A stretch of DNA of 64,000 bases. Origin: Paenibacillus camerounensis (lineage in GTDB: Bacteria > Bacillota > Bacilli > Paenibacillales > Paenibacillaceae). Position 1 is the stretch's first letter; every line of letters begins with the position of its first letter. The stretch is taken from contig NZ_CCDG010000023.1 in NCBI RefSeq assembly GCF_000723885.1, positions 41,347-105,346 on the forward strand, read 5' to 3'. A program made the translations under genes and the position numbers. The notes below the pieces were generated by a model, which worked only from the letters and a program-made list of their open reading frames with translations, was not told the origin of the DNA and ran no database searches. This document shows, one piece after another, positions 53,606 through 62,786 of the stretch.

Positions 53606-54532
53606 TTATCTAAGAATGGACTTGGCTCTCATCCGCAGCTGGTGACGCTCACCGCGGATCGCATTCCCAAGGATATCAATATTCTGATACAGGGCCAGGC
53701 CGGAGAAGCCGGCATCCCCGATATGCTGAATATCTACGCCGCAAGCTTTGCAGGCCAGAGCAATCTTCTGTATAACTTCCTTACCAGAGCTCTCCTGGCT
53801 CGTTCCAATCGCTGATAAGGTCAGTACTTTTCTGGCAGGATCAGCTTCAGTCCGGTTGTAAGCATGAACGGCTTCTACAAGTTCGTAAAGCTCATCCTCC
53901 CTGAACTTAGGCACGGTATACACGGCAGGAAACAGAATAATGTCGGCACCGGCTTCAATAAAAGCCTGCACAGTCTCCTTATCAATAATGGGTTCATCGA
54001 TACCGGAGCTGTGCATTTTACCGGCAATAATTAAGCCGTTAAAGACCTCTCTGGCAATTCTGATCGAATGGGTAATAGCCTCATTGGTAACACCGGTACC
54101 CGGATTGCCTGTCAGGCAAATAAAATCCAGTCCTAACTCGTTGGCCTTTGCAAAGGTAGCCGCATTAGCTTTTCTGCCAGCTCCAATTTGTTCTTTTTCA
54201 TCCATCGTTGCCGCACTATCATCTACCGGCTCCAGATTTGCGCCAACCGGACGTCCGGTCAGCTTCCTGAGCGTTCTGACCGGCTGCTTGTCTGCCGGAT
54301 CTATTCCGCTGATTCCAGGATGCTCAACATCAAAGGCGTTAAGCAGCAGCAGGTCCGCTCCTGCAAATTTGGCAATTTCCCCGTTAGTTATGCCGTCTAT
54401 GATCGGCTCCTTGATGACTGCCGTTTCCGCAAGCACCGTTCTTCCTTCACTCGCGTAAATAGCCAGCTTCAGCTCTTCTCTGCTCATTGCAAGCAGATCA
54501 CTGGCATCACAGTTTAATAATCGCTTGGTCAT
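53606..54532 (-). CDS. TIM-barrel-like protein of PTS operons (DUF7916-like)
   Basis: A 308-residue protein starting MTKRLLNCDASDLLAMSREELKLAI. Repeating strands (ADLLLLNAFDVEHP, PVGANLEPVD, LDFICLTGNPGTGV, GLIIAGKMHSSG, ADIILFPAVYT) fit a (beta/alpha)8 barrel. Such proteins recur next to cellobiose-type PTS genes but have no settled function; it may be an aldolase- or phosphosugar-handling enzyme. It overlaps the EIIC gene by four bases, so is co-translated. Confidence 0.65.
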   Translation of the reverse strand: MTKRLLNCDASDLLAMSREELKLAIYASEGRTVLAETAVIKEPIIDGITNGEIAKFAGADLLLLNAFDVEHPGISGIDPADKQPVRTLRKLTGRPVGANLEPVDDSAATMDEKEQIGAGRKANAATFAKANELGLDFICLTGNPGTGVTNEAITHSIRIAREVFNGLIIAGKMHSSGIDEPIIDKETVQAFIEAGADIILFPAVYTVPKFREDELYELVEAVHAYNRTEADPARKVLTLSAIGTSQESSGKEVIQKIALACKACGVDIQHIGDAGFSGLALYQNIDILGNAIRGERHQLRMRAKSILR

Positions 54533-55818
54533 GCCTGGCCCTCCCCTTTCTTTTCTTCCAGAATGAATTGTTTATCCATTGCCCTAAAGAACGGATAATA
54601 GATAAGTACTGAGACCGCAAGGTTAACCAGCTGCATAATGGAGCCTCTCAGGCTGCTTGTAGCCAGATATCCGCTAATGAGCGGCGGCATGGTCCAAGGT
54701 ACCGATACACCGTTGGTTTTGGGAACAAGCCCCGTCACCATTGCAAAATACGTCAGGACAACCATGGCAATCGGTGCCAGAATAAACGGAATGAACATGA
54801 TTGGATTGAGTACGACAGGCACACCGAACATCAGCGGTTCTCCGATATTGAAAGCTGCAGGCGTAATACTCAGGCGGCCGATGGATTTATTCTGCTGGCT
54901 TTTACTAAACAGAAAGAGACAGACAGCAAGGGCAAATACCGTACCTGCCCCACCCATATGAACAAAGACATCAAAGAACGGCTGGGTGAAAATATTAGGC
55001 AGCTCCTGCCCGGCCTGAAGAGCCAGACGGTTCTCATCCATTTTCTGCATCCAGATTGGGTTCATGATACCGCCCATAATGTTGCCGCCGTGTATCCCGG
55101 TCAGCCAGAACACGCTAATCAGCAGATCATAAATGATAGCGCCGAAGATCGTACCGCCCAGCATGCTCAGCGGCTTGCCCAGAACAGTCTGCACCAGATC
55201 ATGCAGGCTTCCGATTCCTGTTGCTGTGAGAATCCAGCTGATCGCAGCGAAGAACACTATAATGAAGAAACCCGGAATCAGTGCGGTGAACGATCGGCCG
55301 ACAGCAGGCGGAACCCCGTCCGGCAGGGTAATGACAAGATTCTTTTTAATGACAAATCTGAAGATTTCGGTGGAGATAATCGCAATTACAATAGCCACAA
55401 ACAAGCCCTTGCTTCCCATTAGAGCAAGCGGAATACCCGCTGCATTCTCGGCTGTAAAAATATTAGGGGTGCTGAGCATATATGCGGACAACGATAAAAT
55501 ACCGACGGACATCCCATCTAAAGAATATTGATTCGCGAGCGAGTAAGCAATAGTAAAGGCAGCCAGGAGCCCGATCAGACCGAATGTCCCGTTAACAATG
55601 AGTCCCAGGCGCTCCGCCCATCCGCCTTCATTCATGAAATTCTGATACCATGCAGCCTCAATCGGCAAGCTGTTTAGAATAAGGGCAATTGACCCGATAA
55701 TAATGAGCGGCATGATATAGGATATACCGTCACGAATAGCTACCAGCTGTTTGACTTGTCCGATTCTCCCGGCAAACGGAGCAATCCGTTCTTCCAGAAA
55801 TGTTTGCACCTTGCTCAT
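54529..55818 (-). CDS. PTS lactose/cellobiose-type EIIC permease
   Basis: A 429-residue membrane protein with MSKVQTFLEERIAPFAGRIGQVKQL and IRDGISYIMPLIIIGSIALI, the characteristic N-terminus of CelB-like EIIC. About ten membrane segments, plus NIGEPLMFGVPVVLNP, the substrate-binding signature. It transports and, with the EIIA and EIIB encoded at 60440-61085, phosphorylates a disaccharide. The gene lies between the barrel protein and the mannosidase. Confidence 0.92.
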   Translation of the reverse strand: MSKVQTFLEERIAPFAGRIGQVKQLVAIRDGISYIMPLIIIGSIALILNSLPIEAAWYQNFMNEGGWAERLGLIVNGTFGLIGLLAAFTIAYSLANQYSLDGMSVGILSLSAYMLSTPNIFTAENAAGIPLALMGSKGLFVAIVIAIISTEIFRFVIKKNLVITLPDGVPPAVGRSFTALIPGFFIIVFFAAISWILTATGIGSLHDLVQTVLGKPLSMLGGTIFGAIIYDLLISVFWLTGIHGGNIMGGIMNPIWMQKMDENRLALQAGQELPNIFTQPFFDVFVHMGGAGTVFALAVCLFLFSKSQQNKSIGRLSITPAAFNIGEPLMFGVPVVLNPIMFIPFILAPIAMVVLTYFAMVTGLVPKTNGVSVPWTMPPLISGYLATSSLRGSIMQLVNLAVSVLIYYPFFRAMDKQFILEEKKGEGQA

Positions 55819-55839
55819 GATATAACCCCCATAAATAAT

Positions 55840-57108
55840 TTATCTAATATCCAGATAATCCAGCAGCAGCTGGCAAAACATCATATTGGACCACGAGAAC
55901 CACTCACGGGTGTACCGGCTCTCATCATTCACATCAAAGCTCTCATGGCACTGCATCGTACCCGCCGTTGTTCCTGACACAATATCCAGAATTCGTGCTT
56001 TCTCATCCTTGGCTGTTGCAGTCAGCCCTTGAATACTCAAGGCAATCGGCCAGATGTACTGATCCGGTGTATGTGAGCTGCCAATTCCCGACGCTACGCT
56101 TCCGGTATAGTAATACGGATTCCTAGGGCTTAGAAGAAATTCCCGGGTATTCACATACAGCTCATCCTCTTTACTGCAATAACCCAGGTAGGGGGCTGAT
56201 AGCAGGCTGGGAACATTGGCATCATCCATCAGCGTGTAATTGCCCAGACCGTCCACTTCATAGGCGTACATTTTTTTGCCGGTCTGCTCATCCTGTACAA
56301 TTCCGTACTGTTCAATACCTGAGCGGATCTCATCACGCAGCCGGCTAATCTCCTGAACGAATACCTCCTCCTGATAAAAGCGGGAAACGAGCTCTTCCAG
56401 ATGCGTCAGAATGACAACTGCGAACATATTCGCCGGAATCAGATACCCGTAGCGGCAGGCATCATCACTTGGACGGAAGCCCGACCAGGTCATTCCCGTA
56501 TATCCGACCGGCGTACCCCGGCCGTCATTTGTCAGTGTATCCTCCGGCCGTGCCCCGAACCGTTCAAAGGAATAATCCGAGCTTTCATGATGCTGCTCCT
56601 GCCTGAAGACCCGCACAATCTCTTTGGCTGCCTGCAAAAAGCTTTCATTGAAATGCCCTGTATACCCGGTCTGCTCAAACAGCAGATAAGCAAGCTTTAC
56701 GGGATAACATAAGGAATCGACCTCATATTTGCGTTCCCAGACCCAGGGTGACATTGCCGTCTTATCCGTCTGATGACCTTGCCCGTTCGGTGCTTCGTTA
56801 AAAGCATTCGCATAAGGGTCAATCAGGATGTAATCGCACTGCTTTTGCACAAGCCCAGCCAGCAAGGTCTGAAAGATCTCATTGGTTTGGGCAAGCACCA
56901 GATACGGCTGGATCTGCGCAGTAGAATCTCTTAGCCACATCGCCGGAATATCTCCGGTAACCAGATATACCGATCCGTCTTCCTGAATGTTAAGCGTTCT
57001 CAACAGTGTGTCAGAAAAACAGTTCCGGAACTGGCTCCCCCAGCTTTCCTTTCCAATAGCACGGGTTTTTTCATCCATTAACGTCAACAGCTCACTTATT
57101 CCGTCCAT
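55840..57108 (-). CDS. GH125 exo-alpha-1,6-mannosidase-like hydrolase
   Basis: A 422-residue protein with VTGDIPAMWLRDSTAQIQPYL, DPYANAFNEAPNG and YDVNDESRYTREWFSWSNMMF-like segments, which are the conserved blocks of glycoside hydrolase family 125. Known members are metal-independent exo-alpha-1,6-mannosidases. No signal peptide is seen, so it acts inside the cell, consistent with a PTS that imports an alpha-mannoside. It is the first gene of the leftward operon. Confidence 0.9.
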   Translation of the reverse strand: MDGISELLTLMDEKTRAIGKESWGSQFRNCFSDTLLRTLNIQEDGSVYLVTGDIPAMWLRDSTAQIQPYLVLAQTNEIFQTLLAGLVQKQCDYILIDPYANAFNEAPNGQGHQTDKTAMSPWVWERKYEVDSLCYPVKLAYLLFEQTGYTGHFNESFLQAAKEIVRVFRQEQHHESSDYSFERFGARPEDTLTNDGRGTPVGYTGMTWSGFRPSDDACRYGYLIPANMFAVVILTHLEELVSRFYQEEVFVQEISRLRDEIRSGIEQYGIVQDEQTGKKMYAYEVDGLGNYTLMDDANVPSLLSAPYLGYCSKEDELYVNTREFLLSPRNPYYYTGSVASGIGSSHTPDQYIWPIALSIQGLTATAKDEKARILDIVSGTTAGTMQCHESFDVNDESRYTREWFSWSNMMFCQLLLDYLDIR

Positions 57109-57182
57109 CGCCTGATGTTTAATAACCTTTTTCCACTCCTTTTAATATTTCTATATCCTTTTATAATATATTTAGTACCTTT

Positions 57183-57212
57183 ATACTACATTTTAAAATC
57201 ACTCTTTGTCAA
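57183..57212 (-). promoter_or_regulatory. Promoter of the leftward mannosidase/EIIC operon
   Basis: TTGACA (57212-57207), an 18-base spacer and TAGTAT (57188-57183). Its -35 overlaps that of the rightward promoter, so the two compete or are co-regulated. Confidence 0.65.
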
Positions 57213-57234
57213 CAACGATTATAAATGATATAAT
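57206..57234 (+). promoter_or_regulatory. Promoter of the rightward regulator/PTS operon
   Basis: TTGTCA (57206-57211), a 17-base spacer and TATAAT (57229-57234), a near-perfect vegetative promoter for the GntR gene. Confidence 0.75.
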
Positions 57235-57247
57235 ATATATATCATTT
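57223..57247 (+). promoter_or_regulatory. Palindromic operator over the -10 region
   Basis: AAATGATATA (57223-57232) and its exact reverse complement TATATCATTT (57238-57247) with a five-base centre cover the -10. This is the probable binding site of the adjacent GntR/LacI-type regulator. Confidence 0.65.
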
Positions 57248-57271
57248 TATTGAAAAGGAGATCCTCCCATT

Positions 57272-58390
57272 TTGAGAAAAAAACCGTTGTATCAAAAAAT
57301 CTACCAGCAAATCAAAGAAGACATCCAAAATGGCAAATATAAGCCCGGTGAACAGATTCCTACTGAAAAAGAGCTGATGGATCTCTTTGAGGTCAGCAGG
57401 CTGACAGCCAAAAATGCGATGAACCTAATGGCCGAAGAAGGCTGGATTAACCGTGTCTCGGGAAAGGGGAGCTTTGTCAGCGAGCTTGCCGCACAGCCTA
57501 CGGCCCCGGCCGAAGCGCGGAGCTCCAGGCTGATCGGCCTTATTCTGGCCGGTTTTTCAGACAGCTACGGTACAGAACTGCTCCGGACTATCATTAGCGA
57601 GCTGAATCAGAAGGGGTATCATTGTATTTTGAAGATTTCTAACGAATCCCAGGAGCGGGAGACGGAGTATCTCGATGAGCTAATCACCCTAGGTGTGGAA
57701 GGAATCATTATTCTTCCGGTTCAGGCGGAATTCCATAACCCCGCCCTGCTCAAGGTTACGCTGAGCAATTTCCCGGTCGTATTAATGGACCGCAAGCTTG
57801 CCGGCTTGTCCGTCCCTTATGTCGGCAGCAACAATAAAGAGGTTGCCACCCGGATAACAAGTCAGCTGTTAACCTCAGGCCACACTAAAATCTGCGTTAT
57901 TTCTCATACTAATGTGAATAATTCCTCCATCAACGACAGAATCGACGGCATTAAAGAAGCGTATATGAGCAAACAGGTGCTGCTTGATACCCAGCTATGG
58001 CTGCTGGATCTTGAAACCTCCTACTGGAACCTTACAGATGTGCAGGGCCTGGAAACGGATTATCAGAAGATCTATCAGAAAATTAAGGAGAAGCCGGAGA
58101 TTACCTGTTTCTTTGCGCTTGATTACCTCAGTGGTCAGATGCTCTGGAATGCCCTGGAACGGGCCGGCCGAAAAATCCCGGAGGATTACAGCCTGCTCGG
58201 CTTTGACGGCCCGCCGGATAATTTCCTGTCTCCTTCCTATTCCCGGATCATCCAGAACCAGAAGGATATCGCTGTAAATGCAGCGGACCTGCTGATTCAG
58301 CTGATCAGCTCCAAACAGTTCGATTCCAAAGAAGTCATCATCAGTACACACTTTTTGGACAACCAGACAGTCAGTAAGCTTACTGAATAA
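57272..58390 (+). CDS. GntR-type regulator with LacI-like sugar-binding domain
   Basis: A 372-residue AraR-like regulator. The N-terminal winged helix (LYQKIYQQIKEDIQNGKYKPGEQIPTEKEL, VSRLTAKNAMNLM) is joined to a LacI-type periplasmic-binding-like effector domain (IGLILAGFSDSYGTELLRTII, PVVLMDRKLAGL, SLLGFDGPPDN). It probably represses both divergent operons in the absence of sugar. The start is a TTG after AAGGAG. Confidence 0.9.
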   Translation: MRKKPLYQKIYQQIKEDIQNGKYKPGEQIPTEKELMDLFEVSRLTAKNAMNLMAEEGWINRVSGKGSFVSELAAQPTAPAEARSSRLIGLILAGFSDSYGTELLRTIISELNQKGYHCILKISNESQERETEYLDELITLGVEGIIILPVQAEFHNPALLKVTLSNFPVVLMDRKLAGLSVPYVGSNNKEVATRITSQLLTSGHTKICVISHTNVNNSSINDRIDGIKEAYMSKQVLLDTQLWLLDLETSYWNLTDVQGLETDYQKIYQKIKEKPEITCFFALDYLSGQMLWNALERAGRKIPEDYSLLGFDGPPDNFLSPSYSRIIQNQKDIAVNAADLLIQLISSKQFDSKEVIISTHFLDNQTVSKLTE

Positions 58391-58419
58391 GTGCTGACTA
58401 TTTCGGGGGAGGCCGCCGT

Positions 58420-60360
58420 ATGTATCCAAGACTTGCAACCATCCTAAGCTATTTGATTCATGCGGAAAATCCGGTTACAGGGGAATGGCTTGCCGGGGAG
58501 ACCAGGGTTACTTCGCGGACCGTGCGTAATGATATTAAACTCCTGAATGATATGCTGACCCGTAATGGCGCACAGGTTCATACCGTAAGAGGGGCCGGGT
58601 ATGAGCTGCGGATTTCCGATCCGTTCTTATTTGACGGCTGGAGCCGGCAGCAGATCACCGGCGCTCCGCCCGGATCGTTTGTTTCACCTGCTGACAGGAC
58701 TACTTATATAATCAGAACGCTGCTGCTTGCAAAGGGCTACCTCAAAACCGAAGAGCTGGCAGACCTGCTGTATGTTAGTACCTCAACCATTCAGAACGAT
58801 TTGAAGGATGTAAAGGCTGCGATTGGCACACACGGGCTCGAACTTCAGAAAAGGCCGAACTACGGCCTGCAAATAAGCGGCCGGGAGTTTCCGCTGCGGC
58901 TTTGCATGTTCGAGGCGTTTAAGCCGTTCGTTAACGACGCGGGTACGACTTCCCCGGGCACAAACGGACTGTTTACGGCGGAGGAAGTCACTCAACTCCG
59001 CAATCTGGTCATCTCCAGCATGCGGAGGTATGACCTGGCTTTTTCCGATACCGGACTCAACAGCCTTGTCGTCCATATTCTAATTGCAGCCAAACGCATC
59101 CGGGAAGGACATCAGATTTCCGGACTGCCGGACGGTTTCTCAGCTTTGGAGCATACACAGGAGGCAGTAGCCGTACTCGACCTGACAAGTAGGCTGGAGC
59201 TGGACGGTATAACCTTTCCCCCTGCAGAAACGGCCTATCTGACCATGCTTCTGCTGGGAACAGAAAGGCTGCCCGCTGCAGGCAATGACATAGGCCGGGC
59301 TGTCGAGGCTATGGACAAAGAATACTACACGTATGCCCGGGACATGATTGATGAAATGGAAGAAGCATTAGGGCTGGGCATCCATGCCGATACGGAGCTG
59401 ATCTGGAGTCTGGGGATGCATCTCAAGCCTGCGCTGAACCGGATCCGCATGGATATGATGATTAAGAATCCGATGCTAGAATCGATTAAGTCTGCGTATC
59501 CGCTTGCTTTTCAGGCAGGGATTATCGGAGCGGCATTGCTTGAAAAGCAAACCGGGCTGCCCATATCTGAGCATGAGATTGCTTACATCGCGCTCCATAT
59601 CGGTGCAGCATTGGAACGTATCAAGGGGAGGGGCTTGCAGAAGAAATGTATCATTGTCTGCAGCTCGGGCCTGGGCAGTGCCCAATTGCTGTACCAAAAG
59701 CTCAGTAAGCTGACAGGCTCCCGGCTGGAAGTACTCGGTACCTTCGGCTCCTATAACCTGAGTATGGCACCGCTTGATCAGATTGATTTTATCATCAGCA
59801 CGGTACCTCTGGCCCTTAACCCGGGTATTCCGGTTATCGTGGTTCACCCGCTTCTAAATGAAGGGGATTGGCACAGTATAAATAGCCACATGCTCAGCAT
59901 GAACAGCACCGTTGCCCCCTTTATCCGCCCGGAGCTGACCTTTCTTAAGCAAAGCTTAGATTCAAGAGATGAAATATTAGCCTTTCTGTGCTCAAAACTG
60001 ACCGGATTACAGCTGGCAGGAGCCAACTTCCTTGAATTGGTAAAGCAGCGGGAAGCTGTCTCTTCTACAGCCTATGGTAACCTCACGGCCATTCCGCACC
60101 CGTTGATCCCGCAGACGCTGGAGACCTTCTGGGTCATCTGCACGTTACAAAAACCGGTATTGTGGGGAAACAAACGGGTACAATTTGTCTGCCTGCTCTG
60201 TGTTTCAGGCAAAAAAAAGCAGGACCTGACAGGGATGTACAATATACTGATACAGGTGACTGAAAGCTATGAGCTTGTACAGCAGTTGACCTCGGCGGAT
60301 TCCTTTCAGGAGATATCCAATATTTTTTTCCGCAACCAAACGGAAAAACATTCGGTTTAG
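58420..60360 (+). CDS. BglG/MtlR-type PTS-controlled transcription activator
   Basis: A 646-residue protein. Order: helix-turn-helix (ATILSYLIHAENPVTGEWLA), second HTH (KTEELADLLYVSTSTIQNDLK), two PTS regulation domains with conserved His (NSLVVHILIAAKRI, HEIAYIALHIGAALER), an EIIB-like domain (VCSSGLGSAQLLYQKL) and an EIIA-like domain (AIPHP). It is like LicR/MtlR proteins, whose activity is set by PTS phosphorylation. A GGGGAGG ribosome site precedes the ATG. It probably activates this PTS operon. Confidence 0.9.
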   Translation: MYPRLATILSYLIHAENPVTGEWLAGETRVTSRTVRNDIKLLNDMLTRNGAQVHTVRGAGYELRISDPFLFDGWSRQQITGAPPGSFVSPADRTTYIIRTLLLAKGYLKTEELADLLYVSTSTIQNDLKDVKAAIGTHGLELQKRPNYGLQISGREFPLRLCMFEAFKPFVNDAGTTSPGTNGLFTAEEVTQLRNLVISSMRRYDLAFSDTGLNSLVVHILIAAKRIREGHQISGLPDGFSALEHTQEAVAVLDLTSRLELDGITFPPAETAYLTMLLLGTERLPAAGNDIGRAVEAMDKEYYTYARDMIDEMEEALGLGIHADTELIWSLGMHLKPALNRIRMDMMIKNPMLESIKSAYPLAFQAGIIGAALLEKQTGLPISEHEIAYIALHIGAALERIKGRGLQKKCIIVCSSGLGSAQLLYQKLSKLTGSRLEVLGTFGSYNLSMAPLDQIDFIISTVPLALNPGIPVIVVHPLLNEGDWHSINSHMLSMNSTVAPFIRPELTFLKQSLDSRDEILAFLCSKLTGLQLAGANFLELVKQREAVSSTAYGNLTAIPHPLIPQTLETFWVICTLQKPVLWGNKRVQFVCLLCVSGKKKQDLTGMYNILIQVTESYELVQQLTSADSFQEISNIFFRNQTEKHSV

Positions 60361-60439
60361 ATTCCTTTAAACATTAACTATACTGATAGTGAATACTTCA
60401 TTAGGGTACGATCTAAACTTAATACCGGAGGTTACTACA

Positions 60440-60754
60440 TTGGATTATCTGGAAAAAATCATGACCCTGATTGCGATGTCCGGCAGCGCCCGCAGCAAAG
60501 CTATGGAAGCGCTGATGCTCGCCAAACAAAATGAGATGGTGAGTGCAGGCGAGCTGCTCGATGCTGCGGCCACCGAAATAAGAAGTGCGCATAAAATTCA
60601 AACCCAGCTAATTCAGGAGGAAGCCGGCGGGACCAGACAGGACATTACCCTGCTGATGATCCACGCCCAGGACCATCTCATGAATGCAATGACGGTGAAG
60701 GATATGGCCAAGGAGTTTATCAGTCTGTACGAACGCTTACCGCAAACTAACTAA
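60440..60754 (+). CDS. PTS lactose/cellobiose-type EIIA
   Basis: A 105-residue helical protein starting at a TTG (LDYLEKIMTLIAMSGSARSKAMEAL) with GGAGG ten bases upstream; a longer frame from 60389 has no ribosome site and exceeds the family length. The phosphorylated His is in LLMIHAQDHLMNA. It passes phosphate to the EIIB encoded next. Confidence 0.9.
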   Translation: MDYLEKIMTLIAMSGSARSKAMEALMLAKQNEMVSAGELLDAAATEIRSAHKIQTQLIQEEAGGTRQDITLLMIHAQDHLMNAMTVKDMAKEFISLYERLPQTN

Positions 60755-60776
60755 TGAAGAAAGGGGATCTAAATAC

Positions 60777-61085
60777 ATGATCAGAATAGTGCTTGTATGC
60801 TCGGCAGGAATGTCTACCAGTCTTATGGTTAAAAAAATGCAGGAGGCTGCAGAGGCTTCCAGCCAGGAGGTAAGTATCCAGGCTACAGCCGGTGAAGCGC
60901 TGGCGAACATCACGGACGGTATCGATGTGCTGATGCTCGGGCCGCAGGTTGCATACATGAGAAAGGATTATGAGCAGCGCTATGTTCCCAAAGGCATTAA
61001 GGTTGATGTCATTAACACGATCGATTATGGCAGAATGAACGGTGAAAAGGTACTGGCCAGAGCGCTGGAGCTGGCAGCAAATTAA
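60777..61085 (+). CDS. PTS lactose/cellobiose-type EIIB
   Basis: A 102-residue protein with the active-site Cys in IVLVCSAGMSTSLMVKKM (Cys9) and LMLGPQVAYM. It completes the three-part PTS with EIIA and the EIIC encoded on the other strand. AAGGGGAT precedes the ATG. A terminator follows 44 bases after the stop. Confidence 0.92.
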   Translation: MIRIVLVCSAGMSTSLMVKKMQEAAEASSQEVSIQATAGEALANITDGIDVLMLGPQVAYMRKDYEQRYVPKGIKVDVINTIDYGRMNGEKVLARALELAAN

Positions 61086-61128
61086 AGATAAGCAGAGTTG
61101 CATTTGCCAAACGGCAAGCTCTGTATAG

Positions 61129-61160
61129 AAGGGGTAGTGCTACAGCACTGCTCCTTTTTT
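61129..61160 (+). terminator. Rho-independent terminator of the PTS operon
   Basis: AAGGGGTAGTGCT and AGCACTGCTCCTT form a stem with two G-U pairs and a short loop, followed by a T-run. Confidence 0.8.
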
Positions 61161-61326
61161 CTGATGAAATGAACGCTGTTCACCGGCAATATTTTCATGC
61201 TATGATTCTGAATTTCCATTTTAGTTTTGACAAGCCCCCCTGGCAATTGTTAAGCTTTGCTTTAGAAGAGAGTAAATCAAACTATTATTCCCTAAAAAAA
61301 ATGATCAGGCGCTTGGAGGAAACAAC

Positions 61327-61920
61327 ATGACACAATGGATCACAGAATTCATCCTGTTCTTCAAAGATTTGTCGTATGCCGGTATAGTCATTGCCTTGTC
61401 CTTTGAATTTGTACCTGCTGAGCTCGTCCTGCCGCTGGCGGGCTATTGGGTTTATCTCGGGGACATGAAGCTGGTTTTAACGATTCTGGCGGGCACAGTC
61501 GGAGGAACCTTTGGTCCTTTAACGTTGTATGCGATCGGCCGGTTCGGCGGGAGACCCTTTATTGAAAGATACGGCAAGTATATTTTCATCCGTCCCCATC
61601 ATTTAGTGGCGTCCGACCGTTTTTTTGAGAAATACGGCAGTGGCGTTGCTTTTTACGGACGTTTTATCCCCGGGGTTAGAACCTTAATTTCCGTACCATG
61701 CGGTATGGCTAAGATGAATGTGTTAAAATTCAGTATCTATACTTTTTTGGCTATGCTGCCTATTACTTCACTGTACGTTTACCTGGGATATAAGCTGGGG
61801 GCTCAATGGGAGCATGTGGACGAGATTATCAAGCCTTACATCATTCCGACAGCAGCAGTCTTCATTTTGTGCTTCGGATGCTACGTCCTTTTAAAGCGGT
61901 ACAGAAACAGGCAGGCATAG
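61327..61920 (+). CDS. DedA-family membrane protein
   Basis: A 197-residue integral membrane protein with ALSFEFVPAELVLPLAGYW and the DedA signature FYGRFIPGVRTLISVPCGMAKM. DedA proteins help recycle or flip undecaprenyl phosphate or other lipids. It is followed closely by uppP, a consistent lipid-carrier partner. The ATG follows GGAGG. Confidence 0.92.
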   Translation: MTQWITEFILFFKDLSYAGIVIALSFEFVPAELVLPLAGYWVYLGDMKLVLTILAGTVGGTFGPLTLYAIGRFGGRPFIERYGKYIFIRPHHLVASDRFFEKYGSGVAFYGRFIPGVRTLISVPCGMAKMNVLKFSIYTFLAMLPITSLYVYLGYKLGAQWEHVDEIIKPYIIPTAAVFILCFGCYVLLKRYRNRQA

Positions 61921-61952
61921 AGCATTAACAATCCGTAATTCAGGAGGAACAC

Positions 61953-62765
61953 ATGGAAAACTTATTAACCTGGCTAAAGTATCTGCTGCTCGGGATCGTT
62001 CAGGGGGTAACAGAGCCGATCCCCGTCTCTTCGAGCGGACACCTGATTATCGCGCAGCGTCTGCTGGGGATGAAACAAAACGGGCTGTCGTTTGAAATCT
62101 TGACCAATACGGCTTCGCTGATCGCTATCATGTTTATTTTCCGCAATGATATCAAATCGTTAATTACAGGTGCTTACCGTTACCTGCAGACGCGCCGTGC
62201 AGAGCATAAGGCTGATTTCATGTTCTGCCTTTACATTGTTATCGGTACAATCCCGGCTGCCGTTGCTGCAGTGCTGTTCAAGGACACTATAGAGCGGGTA
62301 TTTACTTCAGTACATACTGTCTCTATCAGCTTACTGGTTACAGGGGTTGCCCTGTGGCTGATCCGTAATCTCCGGGGACAAAAAAGGGACGGCAACCTTA
62401 CCATGAGAGATGCCCTTATTGTCGGACTGGCTCAGGCGGTAGCCCTGATTCCCGGGATTAGCCGTTCAGGCTCGACGGTTATTGCCTCCATTGCGGTTGG
62501 TATGAAGCAGGAGACGGCTCTGAAATTTTCCTTTATGCTCTATATTCCAATCAGCATCGGCGGCCTGATTCTGGGAGCCTCTGATATTGCGAACGATCCG
62601 AACCGGGCGCAGCTGGCTATCCCCTACGTCATCGCGTTCCTTACAACGCTTGTGGCCACCTATTATGCGATGCGCTGGTTCATCGGCATTATGGCCAAAG
62701 GCAATCTGATCTACTTTTCGTACTATTGCTTTGCGGTCGGTACACTCTTACTGATTTTTCTCTAG
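61953..62765 (+). CDS. uppP: Undecaprenyl-diphosphatase UppP (BacA)
   Basis: A 270-residue membrane enzyme with GVTEPIPVSSSGHLIIAQRLL and PGISRSGSTVIASI, the two active-site motifs of UppP. It recycles undecaprenyl diphosphate for cell wall synthesis and can give bacitracin resistance. The first motif has TEPIP where many members have TEFLP. A GGAGG site precedes the ATG. Confidence 0.93.
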   Translation: MENLLTWLKYLLLGIVQGVTEPIPVSSSGHLIIAQRLLGMKQNGLSFEILTNTASLIAIMFIFRNDIKSLITGAYRYLQTRRAEHKADFMFCLYIVIGTIPAAVAAVLFKDTIERVFTSVHTVSISLLVTGVALWLIRNLRGQKRDGNLTMRDALIVGLAQAVALIPGISRSGSTVIASIAVGMKQETALKFSFMLYIPISIGGLILGASDIANDPNRAQLAIPYVIAFLTTLVATYYAMRWFIGIMAKGNLIYFSYYCFAVGTLLLIFL

Positions 62766-62786
62766 GCAGAAAGGTGAGCGTTAACG

